Source of the DNA: Spirochaetae bacterium HGW-Spirochaetae-1
Lineage (GTDB): Bacteria > Spirochaetota > UBA4802 > UBA5550
DNA length: 64,000 bases
Reading direction: 5' to 3'
Assembly: GCA_002839375.1 (NCBI GenBank)
Contig: PGXY01000005.1
Location: forward strand, 1 to 64,000
This document shows, in pieces, positions 25,913-34,237 of the stretch. Numbering within the stretch: the first letter of the stretch is position 1; every line of letters starts with the position of its first letter. A program made the translations under genes and the position numbers. The notes under the pieces are model-generated. The model did no database searches and was not told where the DNA came from. It saw nothing but the letters and a program-made list of their open reading frames with translations.

Positions 25913-25928
25913 TTATAACCTCTCTTCA

Positions 25929-26189
25929 TTAAACAGTTTTAAGCAGAATCTCATTTGTGGCACGAAGAGTCATATGGTCAATTGCAATCGCCGCATTAAA
26001 TTTAGGATATGCAGCATCAGCATCTGACATTACAGCCCTGTTCTTCATCGCCGTTGCAAAACCTTCTCCATCCAGCGGAGTATCGATAAAAGCCCCTGCC
26101 TCAATCTCCATAATCATTTTATTGGAAACGCTCTCGGTTTTAAATTTTCGTATGCTTCTTCTTTTTTTTATTGCATCCATGAATTCCAT
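25929..26189 (-). pseudogene. Internally deleted nitroreductase-family gene
   Basis: The 5' end is a good nitroreductase start (MEFMDAIKKRRSIRKFKTESV, with the FMN-contacting RRSIRKF), and later comes AAYPKFNAAIAIDHMTLRA, a family-like segment from the middle. Roughly the segment between is shortened. The C-terminal half (with the GxGTCWIG region) is missing: the frame ends after ATNEILLKTV. At about 86 residues against roughly 180-200 expected, it cannot form the normal homodimeric flavoprotein. Upstream codons in frame belong to the repeat at 26202-26370, so I place the start at 26189. Confidence 0.65.
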
Positions 26190-26201
26190 ATTTAGACACA
26201 C

Positions 26202-26370
26202 AGGAATTTCCTCTATCAGAAAATGGCTAAGGGGACACAAGATGTCTTACTTGTGCTGTGGTTCGACAAGTGGTCAGTGAGTCAACCGATGTCGAAGCAT
26301 CTGAACCTGTTCCTGGCAACCGACAGGTCAGATTATTAGCAGAAAGTTCCGGGAAGGCAAGGCTTTTTTA
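26202..26370 (+). repeat. Full-length copy of interspersed repeat family A
   Basis: The most complete copy, about 169 bp: GGAATTTCC start, an ACAAG..CTTGT hairpin in the middle, GTCGAAGCATC, GGCAACCGACAGGTCAG, then ATTATTAGCAGAAAG, TTCCGGGAAGGCAAGG and a T-run. It lies exactly between the nitroreductase remnant and the dihydroorotate-dehydrogenase remnant. Confidence 0.85.
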
Positions 26371-26529
26371 AATTTTGATCTTCGAAAATTGATTTCAGAA
26401 CAACAGCCCCGGCTCCCGCTTTTTCAATCTCAACGATTGAGTCAGCTGTTCCGGAAAGCCCGCCGCTTGATACGACCAGGGGGTTTTTCAGCGTGAGTCC
26501 CATGTAGGTTGTTGAAAGATCTGCACTGA
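26371..26529 (-). pseudogene. N-terminal remnant of a dihydroorotate-dehydrogenase-like gene
   Basis: The minus strand encodes DLSTTYMGLTLKNPLVVSS followed by GGLSGTADSIVEIEKAGAG and AVVLKSIFEDQ, the N-terminal barrel segment of dihydroorotate dehydrogenase-like flavoproteins. No start codon precedes it (the position holds AGT). The frame runs straight into family A repeat sequence at 26370, where the rest of the gene, some 250 residues, is missing. Confidence 0.7.
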
Positions 26530-26535
26530 ATACAA

Positions 26536-26565
26536 TTGAATATAATATAGAAAAAATGTTATAAT
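26536..26565 (+). promoter_or_regulatory. Putative sigma70 promoter for the sialidase-fold lipoprotein
   Basis: TTGAAT (26536-26541) and a perfect TATAAT (26560-26565), 18 bp apart, lie about 80 bp ahead of the ATG at 26644, which has a TGGAGGA SD. Confidence 0.55.
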
Positions 26566-26643
26566 CTACTTGACTGTTTCAAAAAAATTGCTCTAAAATC
26601 GCCATGATCTTAATGGTAAAAACAACCTACTATGGAGGACTGA

Positions 26644-27792
26644 ATGAAAAGATCTATTATTTTTAAGTATACAATTGCATTAATTTTTTCGGGACTATTT
26701 TTCCTTGCTTTAAGCGGATGCGGAGAGGGTGATAGCGGGCCAGCACCTGTTATGCATACGGTGGTCAGCGACACATCTGTGTCAGGTAACATGTTTGGCC
26801 TTGCGTTTGCAGGCACTAATGTCTGGGTTGCTTATCAAAATACAGATTCGGGTAATACAATTCGTCTGTATCGGAGCGGTGACACCGGGACTACCTTCAG
26901 CCAGGTGTTCGATACTGACCAGGACAGCAATGGTATGGTGCGGGCCGCGGTAGACAGTGCTGATACACTGTATCTTTTTTATAGACAATTCGACACCGCA
27001 CATCATATTGCTGTTTCTACCATGGATGACGCCTCTGATGTCGCTTCTACCGCTCTTGATGACACCACTATCGCGTTAGGCGGCGCAACCCTTGCTTCAC
27101 AATGTCTCGACATTTCCATTTCAGGAACCACAACATTTTTACCTTATACAGGTGGAGACACAGCCAGTTATTTGAGTGCTGATTTTGTTACGGCAACGGT
27201 TATGCAATCCCTCGATGGTAGCATGAATGCTGGTGGTATGGCCGGTTGTATGAATTCTACTTCTATATGGATGTCAGCTTATATTAATTATACCGATGAT
27301 ACTAATACTGAAGTTCGTTTCGCTCGTACAGGAAATTCAGGTGCAAACTGGACCGAGATGGTTCTTGATAATAATGATGCTGGGATTGATCAGAATGTTG
27401 ACATCGCCGCAGTAGATGATAATATCGTGGTATCATATTTCAATGATGTAGACGATAAGGTGTACGCTATATGTTCAGCCGATAACGGGGTTAACTGGTC
27501 ATCACCAATAGAAGTTGCTTCTGCTTATGATGACATGACAAGCCTTGCCGTATCAACCGGATACTTCAATCTCGTTTTTACGAAAAATAATGGAAGCAAT
27601 AAAGAAGTTTATATCGCCCGTTCATCGGATAACGGAGCAACATGGACATTAAAAAAACTTGGAACAGTCGAATATTATGATCAATTATTTCCGGAGATAC
27701 AGGCTTCGGGAAATACTATCTGTATCGCCTTTCGAACCAATACAGGAATTTACTTTTTTAGAAGCACCGATAATGGTACAACCTGGGACTGA
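26644..27792 (+). CDS. Lipoprotein with Asp-box (BNR/sialidase-fold) repeats
   Basis: A 382-residue protein with lipobox LSGC (Cys26) and at least five Asp-box motifs of the S-x-D-x-G-x-x-W type: SGDTGTTF, TGNSGANW, SADNGVNW, SSDNGATW and STDNGTTW. These mark a beta-propeller like that of sialidases and related exo-proteins. The Arg triad and Tyr/Glu pair needed for sialidase catalysis cannot be identified, so it may be a binding propeller on the outer membrane. AT-rich with its own promoter and hairpin terminator. Alternatives: a surface adhesin or glycan-binding protein. Confidence 0.8.
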   Translation: MKRSIIFKYTIALIFSGLFFLALSGCGEGDSGPAPVMHTVVSDTSVSGNMFGLAFAGTNVWVAYQNTDSGNTIRLYRSGDTGTTFSQVFDTDQDSNGMVRAAVDSADTLYLFYRQFDTAHHIAVSTMDDASDVASTALDDTTIALGGATLASQCLDISISGTTTFLPYTGGDTASYLSADFVTATVMQSLDGSMNAGGMAGCMNSTSIWMSAYINYTDDTNTEVRFARTGNSGANWTEMVLDNNDAGIDQNVDIAAVDDNIVVSYFNDVDDKVYAICSADNGVNWSSPIEVASAYDDMTSLAVSTGYFNLVFTKNNGSNKEVYIARSSDNGATWTLKKLGTVEYYDQLFPEIQASGNTICIAFRTNTGIYFFRSTDNGTTWD

Positions 27793-27808
27793 CAGAAGAA
27801 AATCTGAT

Positions 27809-27839
27809 TTCTCTCCGGTATAGTCTATGCCGGAGAGAA
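27809..27839 (+). terminator. Putative terminator hairpin after the sialidase-fold gene
   Basis: Ten-base arms TTCTCTCCGG and CCGGAGAGAA are perfectly complementary around a short loop, 17 bp past the stop codon. There is no strong T-run. Confidence 0.5.
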
Positions 27840-27996
27840 GTTATGTAATAAAGAAAGAGTTGTACTGTTTTATACAGGCTTTCCCCGCAATGCGTCTGGT
27901 TATGCGCAAGTATACTGAATAATTTATCTTGAATAACTCCTCCGCCACTATTCTGATCATTAATTAAAAAGGATTGCCCTTAACTTGATACATAGT

Positions 27997-28114
27997 GGAA
28001 TTTCCTCTATCAGAAAATGGCTAAGGGGACACAAGATGTCTTACTTGTGCTGTGGTTCGACAAGTGGTCAGTGAGGATTATTAGCAGAAAGTTCCGGGAA
28101 GGCAAGGCTTTTTA
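27997..28114 (+). repeat. Interspersed repeat family A, copy with internal deletion
   Basis: Identical to the first 79 bp of the copy at 26202 (through GTGGTCAGTGAG) and to its last part (GATTATTAGCAGAAAG onward). A block of about 50 bp between the two is missing. It abuts the 3' end of the hepT gene. Nothing else is seen in 27840-28117. Confidence 0.85.
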
Positions 28115-28117
28115 AAA

Positions 28118-28459
28118 TCAAATCTCTTTCAAAATCCCCTGAAGTTGTCCGGTTAATACCGGTATGTCATTTATTACAGCATCCCATACAACTTTATCTT
28201 CTATTACATCATAGCCATGAGCTATAACGTTTCGGAACCCTATTATCTGACGCCAGTTGGAAATACCCGCAAGAATTGTTTCATCAATTTGCTTAATCCT
28301 GTTGAGGGCCTCTCCAATAATTTCAAATTGTCTCTCAACAGCAGCTTTGGTTCGAGAATCGTCACTGAAGGAATCATAGTTTATTGAAGAGGTGAATTCC
28401 TGAATAAGCAAACATGCCATTAATGCATCTTCAACACAAACAAGGGGGTCACGCTGCAT
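28118..28459 (-). CDS. hepT: HepT-family HEPN toxin
   Basis: A 113-residue HEPN protein with the catalytic/AMPylated motif R-x4-H-x-Y at R76-H81-Y83 (RNVIAHGY). Type VII toxin-antitoxin systems pair such a ribonuclease with the MntA nucleotidyltransferase, which inactivates it by adding AMP to the motif tyrosine. The start at 28459 overlaps the 3' end of the antitoxin gene by 11 bp, the usual antitoxin-first order. A longer upstream frame exists but would run through the antitoxin gene. The pair lies in AT-rich accessory DNA bordered on both sides by family A repeats, so mobility is likely. Confidence 0.88.
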   Translation of the reverse strand: MQRDPLVCVEDALMACLLIQEFTSSINYDSFSDDSRTKAAVERQFEIIGEALNRIKQIDETILAGISNWRQIIGFRNVIAHGYDVIEDKVVWDAVINDIPVLTGQLQGILKEI

Positions 28460-28745
28460 AAATTTCTCTGGTTGTCGCAAAAATATACTTTTTGAGCCTT
28501 TGATTTGAAAGAGCCCCCGGCATAACAAGATCTACATTTCGGCCTAAAAGTTCTTCAAGCTCAAATTTTATATTCATATACCGCATCATACCATTTTCAG
28601 AACCCTCGAGTTCAAGGAGAAAATCAACATCACTTTTTTCTGAAAAATCGTCAGTCAATACAGAGCCAAATGCAACAAGTCTCAAGACCCTGTATTTTTT
28701 ACAGATATGCACGATTTCGTCTTTATGTTTTTCTAAAAAATTCAT
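28449..28745 (-). CDS. mntA: MntA-type nucleotidyltransferase antitoxin
   Basis: A 98-residue minimal nucleotidyltransferase with the signature GS-x10-D-x-D: G27-S28 in AFGSVLTDD and D39-D41 in SDVDF. In characterised pairs it uses ATP to AMPylate the HepT tyrosine and neutralises its RNase activity. Here it precedes hepT with an 11-bp overlap, consistent with translational coupling. Its N-terminal EKHKDEIVHICKKYRVLRLVAF is typical of the family. Confidence 0.88.
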   Translation of the reverse strand: MNFLEKHKDEIVHICKKYRVLRLVAFGSVLTDDFSEKSDVDFLLELEGSENGMMRYMNIKFELEELLGRNVDLVMPGALSNQRLKKYIFATTREIYAA

Positions 28746-28884
28746 GATTATATTGTTCAGGTTATTTTATGGAATATATAGTACCGACTATATTACAAAA
28801 TCAAGCTCTTTTTAGAAAGTCTTTGAGAGGGGCATTCCTGGGTATTCTGGAAAGGACCTTTCATAATACCCGGCGTATGAGTTT

Positions 28885-29008
28885 AGGAATTTAGTAATCT
28901 CCGGGATCAAAAACCGGTTGAAGGGACACATCTGAACCTGTTCCTGGCAACCGACAGGTCAGATTATTAGCAGAAAGTTCCGGGAAGGCAAGGCTTTTTG
29001 AAATTTTA
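28885..29008 (+). repeat. Interspersed repeat family A, partial copy
   Basis: From CTGAACCTGTTCCTGGCAAC through ATTATTAGCAGAAAG and TTCCGGGAAGGCAAGG it matches the 26202 copy exactly; the 5' part is degenerate. An imperfect hairpin (GGGTATT / AATACCC, 28840-28871) lies upstream. 29009-29121 shows no recognisable gene. Confidence 0.8.
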
Positions 29009-29121
29009 CGCCTTGATCATTCTGGTTCTGGCCTTCAGCCTTAAGGCCGTGGTGGCCAATCTTCACATGGCTGAATGACTGGTAGGTGGCATTCTTGGCT
29101 AAGAAATTCAATATGACAGTG

Positions 29122-30477
29122 CTAATTGCACTCAATCACAACGTTCAGATATCCATTGGGGGAGCCGGGCCTTACATCGAAGTTAACTTCAGTATAGGTT
29201 CCCAGCTTCAGGAGAAGCTCGCGGGTTTTAGTAAAGTTTTCAACATTGAATTTCTCTCCGCTGCGGAAAAAGATATATTTGTTTAATTCTTCTACCGTAT
29301 GTTTCAAGTTTCCTTTAATAATAACAGTATCAATATATCCAGGTTCCCTTTCCTCGATGAGGAAATGAATGGCTACAAAGAAAGTATTTACCCCAGTTGA
29401 AGAAGGCCTGGCTGAAAATTCCTTTTTACCATCAACCCTTGCGAAGATGTGGCCACTGCATCCGTACGAATAAACTATTGCCTCTCTGTCTGAGTTGTAA
29501 TTGGTAATGTTAAATACATCACCCGGTTTTAAGGAAACCAGATTTGCAAGCTGATCCTCTGTAAAAAGCGGTTTTTCCAGTTCATGCTTGATTTCAAAGG
29601 TATATCCGGCGAATAAATATTTATCGCCCTTCTCAATGTAAAGGTGAATGTCTATTTCGTATGGCCCATTCTCAGAATCAAATGATTTTTTATTCGGAAC
29701 GGTTACTACGGTATTGAGATAGCCTCTATCCTGAAAGTAACATTTTATTGTATTGAGGTCTTCCTCGAAAATACTGTTATTATAATTTCGATTTTCTTTC
29801 ATTGACAGAGTTTTTCGAAATGCAAACTCTTCAAATGTTGATAATCCTGAAAATGTGACGGATCGTACTTTTTTATATACTCCTTCATTAATTACTACCT
29901 GCACTACCTTTTCATACTCGTGGTCATTTGCCGATGCAGTTTCAAAGGAGATGGAAGTTTTATATAGTCCCAGCTCTGCATAAAATTTACGAACATTCTC
30001 GATACAGTTATTTATGCGATATTTCCTGTAGCTCTTCCCTTCAATGTGATTAAAAAAACCGAAGACCTTTTCCTTGAATTCATCACTTACCCCTGTGATA
30101 ATTAATTCCTTTATCAGGGGCGCTTCTGAAAAAAGAAACTTTAGTGTAATGCTTTCCTTTCCTGCATCGATAAGCGCTTCAATCCTGTCGAATCTGTCAG
30201 TCATATAAATATTTTTTATATCCCTGGAGACCTTTCGATGTGATAGCGGTTCTCCCTCCCGGCTGTTAAGAAGAGGGGATATCTTTTCTCTTCTGATCTT
30301 TTGCAGACCTGAAAAAAGAATCTTTTCAATTTTCATGCCTTCAAACTGATTGTATGAAGGAATAAAGTGTTCCTGCTGCTCTGAATTTTCTTCTTCCGGC
30401 AACGGTTCAGGTGTTGCCTGCTGAAGCAGGAAAAAAATTGATAATCCGCATGCTAGTGCTATTTTTTTTACAGGCAA
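29122..30477 (-). CDS. POTRA-domain protein of BamA type lacking a beta-barrel
   Basis: A 451-residue exported protein with five POTRA domains (roughly 48-120, 121-205, 206-292, 293-385 and 386-450), the number found in BamA. Each shows the beta-helix-helix-beta order, for example ITFSGL-type openings and YFQDRGYLN helix-turns. The family normally continues into a 16-strand outer-membrane barrel of about 350 residues. Here a stop codon falls right after the last strand of POTRA 5 (YLNVVIE), and no barrel sequence follows. It may be a truncated gene or a soluble periplasmic POTRA protein. The frame opens with TTG. Confidence 0.75.
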   Translation of the reverse strand: MPVKKIALACGLSIFFLLQQATPEPLPEEENSEQQEHFIPSYNQFEGMKIEKILFSGLQKIRREKISPLLNSREGEPLSHRKVSRDIKNIYMTDRFDRIEALIDAGKESITLKFLFSEAPLIKELIITGVSDEFKEKVFGFFNHIEGKSYRKYRINNCIENVRKFYAELGLYKTSISFETASANDHEYEKVVQVVINEGVYKKVRSVTFSGLSTFEEFAFRKTLSMKENRNYNNSIFEEDLNTIKCYFQDRGYLNTVVTVPNKKSFDSENGPYEIDIHLYIEKGDKYLFAGYTFEIKHELEKPLFTEDQLANLVSLKPGDVFNITNYNSDREAIVYSYGCSGHIFARVDGKKEFSARPSSTGVNTFFVAIHFLIEEREPGYIDTVIIKGNLKHTVEELNKYIFFRSGEKFNVENFTKTRELLLKLGTYTEVNFDVRPGSPNGYLNVVIECN

Positions 30478-30770
30478 AAGGTGTACTCTCGCAGAAATTT
30501 ATTTGAAAATGATGATAGTCTTGTGATTTAGTATTGCTTTTAATTTGTCAATTTTAAAAATGCCTTGCCTTTAGCGAATATTGTTTTAATTCATTAATGT
30601 ATTCCTTCTCGGAAACAGGTTAGGAAAAGAGATATCAGGCCTTATCGAAGGGTGATTGTTTGCAGAATTTCCAATTCATTGTACAATCATGGTCCCCTGG
30701 GAATGAGTGTGGTATTGTAAACAGCTCTTAGGAATTTTAGCTGACTATTACGATTTTCAGATTGGGTAAA

Positions 30771-32414
30771 ATGAAAAAAATAATTTCCATTATTCTTGTC
30801 TCTATATTTTTATCAGGCATTACCCTGCAGGCGGAAGAAAGTGATGTTAAGCTGATAAAGCCGCTCGATGCAAAAGATATAGAATATTTGCTGGATAACC
30901 TATATCCTCTTTTTTCCGTTTCCTTCAATATTGAATATTCCTGCTCGTCAGTGCTGGATAACATCTGCAAGGATAGAAAAAATGACCATAAGCATGATAT
31001 GGAAAGGGAGATCAGGGATAGAATAAATGCTTTAAATAAATCACTGAAGGACACTGATGAAGACATCGAAACATATATATCGCTTTCCGATGAGTACGAT
31101 GATCTTGATAAGTATGATAAAACATCTTCAAAACTTTCGCGTGACTGCCTGCTGAAGGCTTATGCTCTTTTGAAAAACAGGGAGAAATCGGTTCCTGTTT
31201 CCAATAAAGAGAAGCTCTATGATCAGCTTGTCGAGGTTTGTAATTCATTGCAGCTTTCTTTTTTATTTGAGGATATACGAGAACAGAAAAAATATATCGA
31301 AGAGGGAATACAATATTCAAAATCGACGTTAGCTCTGGGAGAATCCGCTGAAAAATATGGAATGTATGCCATATTACTGGGTTATTCCGGTGATATTACA
31401 TCCATGTATAAAATGTGTGATAAAGGCATTAAATTATGCAATAGCAACAATGATTTCATTCATGCCATGGTTACCCTGAATGTTAATATAATACCATACG
31501 CCATAATAATGGAGGATATGGATAAAAGCATATTCGAAACCGAATCCACGCATAACCTGATTTATAAAGGCATTCATTATAATTCCTGGATGAAGAGAAT
31601 AAGAAAGTCACCTGAAAAGGTGCACATACAATCAGCTTTACGTTTCCAGGAACTCTATTTTATTTTCATGAAAGTCATGCTGTTTGAAGAATCCAAACTT
31701 CTGGACTTTGATGAGCAATTAACCTGTCTTAATGCTGAGGATTATAAACTTCTTGATGAAATTGAAAGCTATTATCTAAAGCAGGTCGGAATGAACCTGC
31801 TGGATAAGCATGATCTCTATGGCTGGTTAACAGCTGCTTATATATTGAAGCGTGATATGGATAAAATGTTAATCTACCAGGAACTGGAATACCGTATTAA
31901 GCCAAAAACAGAGGGGTTGTCCCTGCTGGCCTACTTTAACAAAAAGAAAAATAATAATTATGCACGGATACACGAATTAATCGATTTAAAACTCAAAAAA
32001 TATCCAACTAGAGATGATTATTTAATCGAAGCATACACATATTCTTCGGAAGGGAAATTAACGGAAGCGGAAAAATCCGTGAGAGAAGCATTGCAAATAG
32101 ATAGTGGCTATATCAAGTCAAAATTATTTCTGGGAATAATTTTATTAAAGCAGGGAAAAATAGAGAAAGCAAAAGCTGTTTTAAATGAAATCAGGTATTT
32201 GAAAGAAAATGATGAATATCTCTATGATGTGTATAAATCACTGGGCATTATCTGCCTGTTGGAAAATCAACCAGGAGAATCCTTTGAATTATTTCTGATT
32301 AGCCTGATGAGTGATAGAAAAAAAAATGATACAATAGTCGGAGAAATCATTGGAAAATTTTTTATCGATGGTACATTGAGAGCCAGAGATCGCCTTGAAG
32401 GATTCAAAAAATAA
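30771..32414 (+). CDS. Exported TPR-containing protein
   Basis: A 547-residue protein with an N-terminal signal peptide (MKKIISIILVSIFLSGITLQAEE). It is helix-rich and ends in tetratricopeptide repeats (about 405-530), with clear units such as EGKLTEAEKSVREALQID and QGKIEKAKAVLNEIRYL. TPR proteins scaffold protein complexes; the export signal places this one in the periplasm. The N-terminal 380 residues have no recognisable domain but contain further TPR-like helical pairs. Divergent from the POTRA-only gene across about 290 bp. Part of the AT-rich accessory block. Confidence 0.75.
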   Translation: MKKIISIILVSIFLSGITLQAEESDVKLIKPLDAKDIEYLLDNLYPLFSVSFNIEYSCSSVLDNICKDRKNDHKHDMEREIRDRINALNKSLKDTDEDIETYISLSDEYDDLDKYDKTSSKLSRDCLLKAYALLKNREKSVPVSNKEKLYDQLVEVCNSLQLSFLFEDIREQKKYIEEGIQYSKSTLALGESAEKYGMYAILLGYSGDITSMYKMCDKGIKLCNSNNDFIHAMVTLNVNIIPYAIIMEDMDKSIFETESTHNLIYKGIHYNSWMKRIRKSPEKVHIQSALRFQELYFIFMKVMLFEESKLLDFDEQLTCLNAEDYKLLDEIESYYLKQVGMNLLDKHDLYGWLTAAYILKRDMDKMLIYQELEYRIKPKTEGLSLLAYFNKKKNNNYARIHELIDLKLKKYPTRDDYLIEAYTYSSEGKLTEAEKSVREALQIDSGYIKSKLFLGIILLKQGKIEKAKAVLNEIRYLKENDEYLYDVYKSLGIICLLENQPGESFELFLISLMSDRKKNDTIVGEIIGKFFIDGTLRARDRLEGFKK

Positions 32415-32510
32415 TGGACCAAAAACTGTCTGGACCGGTACGATTAGCTGGGATATCTTAATACTGAGATCGAGAGTTGCATAGAGCGACACAGGCAAAA
32501 TATCTTAACA

Positions 32511-32648
32511 CAAGATGTCATACTTGTGCTGAGCTTGTCGAAGCATCCGAAGCTGATCCCGGCGACCATAGGTTTACTGTATTGTTAAACTATTCCGAAA
32601 AAGCAATGCTTTTAAAAATTTTCGCATGTCAACAGGGTAATTTTTTTT
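32511..32648 (+). repeat. Interspersed repeat family A, divergent subtype
   Basis: Carries ACAAGATGTCATACTTGTGC, TGAGCTTGTCGAAGCATC and a degenerate end (ATTCCGAAAAAGCAATGC, then TTTTCGCATGTCAACAGG). It is most similar to the copy at 35355. The remaining spacer to 32914 is AT-rich with no gene seen. Confidence 0.8.
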
Positions 32649-32914
32649 AGTATTTAATTTAATAATAAAAATACAAAAAAACGTTTAGTTTTGTCAAAGA
32701 TATGAATAAAAAAATAATATCAACCCCCTGCCCTGCCTCCTGAATAATATTCCGTATCTTTCCGGAATTCATTCAATATGAACAGAAAGTTTCTGAATCA
32801 TATACTTGTAAGATTAATATTAAAATATATGCCATTATTTCGCCAATCTGCAACTCTCCTTCATTCCAAAATTACTGCATATCAGAAAAACGTGAATAAA
32901 AGAGGCGCCGCACA

Positions 32915-34237
32915 ATGAAAAAAATACTTTTTATCAATCCCAATATCAACAACACCGTGTTCGGAAAAATGAAAATGCTGGCCCTTCCGCCAATGGGCCT
33001 GGGCGTACTGGCAAGCAGGACGCCTGACACATATGAAGTGTCCATCGTGGATGAAATGGTGGACACCCTTAATTTTGACGTGAAGGCCAACCTTGTGGCT
33101 GTGACCGCCACAACAGGCCAGGCGCCGCGGGCATACCGGATCATGGAGGAATTCAGGAAGAGGGGGATACCAACGGTCATGGGAGGCATACACGCCTCGG
33201 TAATGACCGAAGAAGCATCACGCTACGCTGATGTAGTTGCAGTGGGTGAAGCAGACGAACTGTGGCCGCAGATCCTGAATGACTATGAAACAGGAACCCT
33301 TAAAAGAATTTACCGGGCAAACGTATTCCCCGGCCTAAAAGGGATTCCGAAAATAGACAGGAGCCTCTTTTCAAAAAAATACATGATACACTCGGTACAG
33401 ACCTCAAGGGGCTGTCCATGCAACTGCAGTTTCTGCTCCGTGACAAAGTTCAACGGCGCCAGATACCGGTTCAGGTCGATAAAAGACGTGGTTGAGGAAA
33501 TCGAAGAGATAAAGGAAAAACGCTTTTTCATTGCCGACGACAGCATCGTGGGCCTGGGCAAGGAGGGCATTGAACACGCCAGGACTTTGTTCAAAAACCT
33601 GAAGGGCATGGGCAAGTCCTGGGGGTCACAGGTATGTATTACTATAGCTGAACACGACGACCTGCTCCGTGCGGCAGCCGAAGCAGGGGCCAACACCTTT
33701 TACATCGGCTTTGAATCAATAGAGACGGAATCCCTGAAATTCATGGACAAGGGCGTCAATATGCGGCCAATGATAAAAAATTACAAAGACACCATAAAAA
33801 AATTCCATGAACATGGGATCGGCGTCATCGGCGGGTTCATCTTAGGTTCCGACGGCGACAACAGGGACATATTCGAGAAAACCATCGAGTTCGTCCACGA
33901 GACAGGCATAGACGGGTGCCAGTTCACCATCATGACCCCTTTCCCCGGCACCAGACTCTATGAGCAAATGCGCAACGAGGCGCGCCTCCTGTACACCAAC
34001 TATCCTGAAGACTGGGTCAGGTACAATGCCTATGAAGCGGTCATCGAGCCGCGCAATATGACCATAGATGAACTGAAAACAGGATGGCGCAGTGTTTATG
34101 ACGGGACCTCAACGTTTGGCTCGTCATTGAAGAGAAGCATGAAAACCTTCAAGAACACCGGGAGTTTTACCAATGCTTCCATTAACCTGTTCTGGAACTA
34201 CTACAACTACAAGGCCATAAAGGATTTCAACTTCTAG
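32915..34237 (+). CDS. B12-binding-domain radical SAM enzyme
   Basis: A 440-residue protein with an N-terminal cobalamin-binding-like fold (about 1-130; PPMGLGVLAS, GGIHASVMTEE) and a radical SAM core with C167-x3-C171-x2-C174 in RGCPCNCSFC. The C-terminal region carries LGSDGDN and MTPFPGTRLYEQM, typical of the BchE/HpnP/HpnJ-like group that methylates or rearranges porphyrin, hopanoid or lipid substrates. The ATG has a GAGGCGCC SD. The gene has no obvious partner; its 3' end overlaps the convergent AraC gene by 11 bp. Function within the group is not assigned. Confidence 0.87.
   Translation: MKKILFINPNINNTVFGKMKMLALPPMGLGVLASRTPDTYEVSIVDEMVDTLNFDVKANLVAVTATTGQAPRAYRIMEEFRKRGIPTVMGGIHASVMTEEASRYADVVAVGEADELWPQILNDYETGTLKRIYRANVFPGLKGIPKIDRSLFSKKYMIHSVQTSRGCPCNCSFCSVTKFNGARYRFRSIKDVVEEIEEIKEKRFFIADDSIVGLGKEGIEHARTLFKNLKGMGKSWGSQVCITIAEHDDLLRAAAEAGANTFYIGFESIETESLKFMDKGVNMRPMIKNYKDTIKKFHEHGIGVIGGFILGSDGDNRDIFEKTIEFVHETGIDGCQFTIMTPFPGTRLYEQMRNEARLLYTNYPEDWVRYNAYEAVIEPRNMTIDELKTGWRSVYDGTSTFGSSLKRSMKTFKNTGSFTNASINLFWNYYNYKAIKDFNF

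Noticed and set aside
28985-29121. Possible remnant beyond the POTRA gene stop
   Set aside because: Translations on both strands gave short frames with no confident family; the barrel of BamA is not among them.
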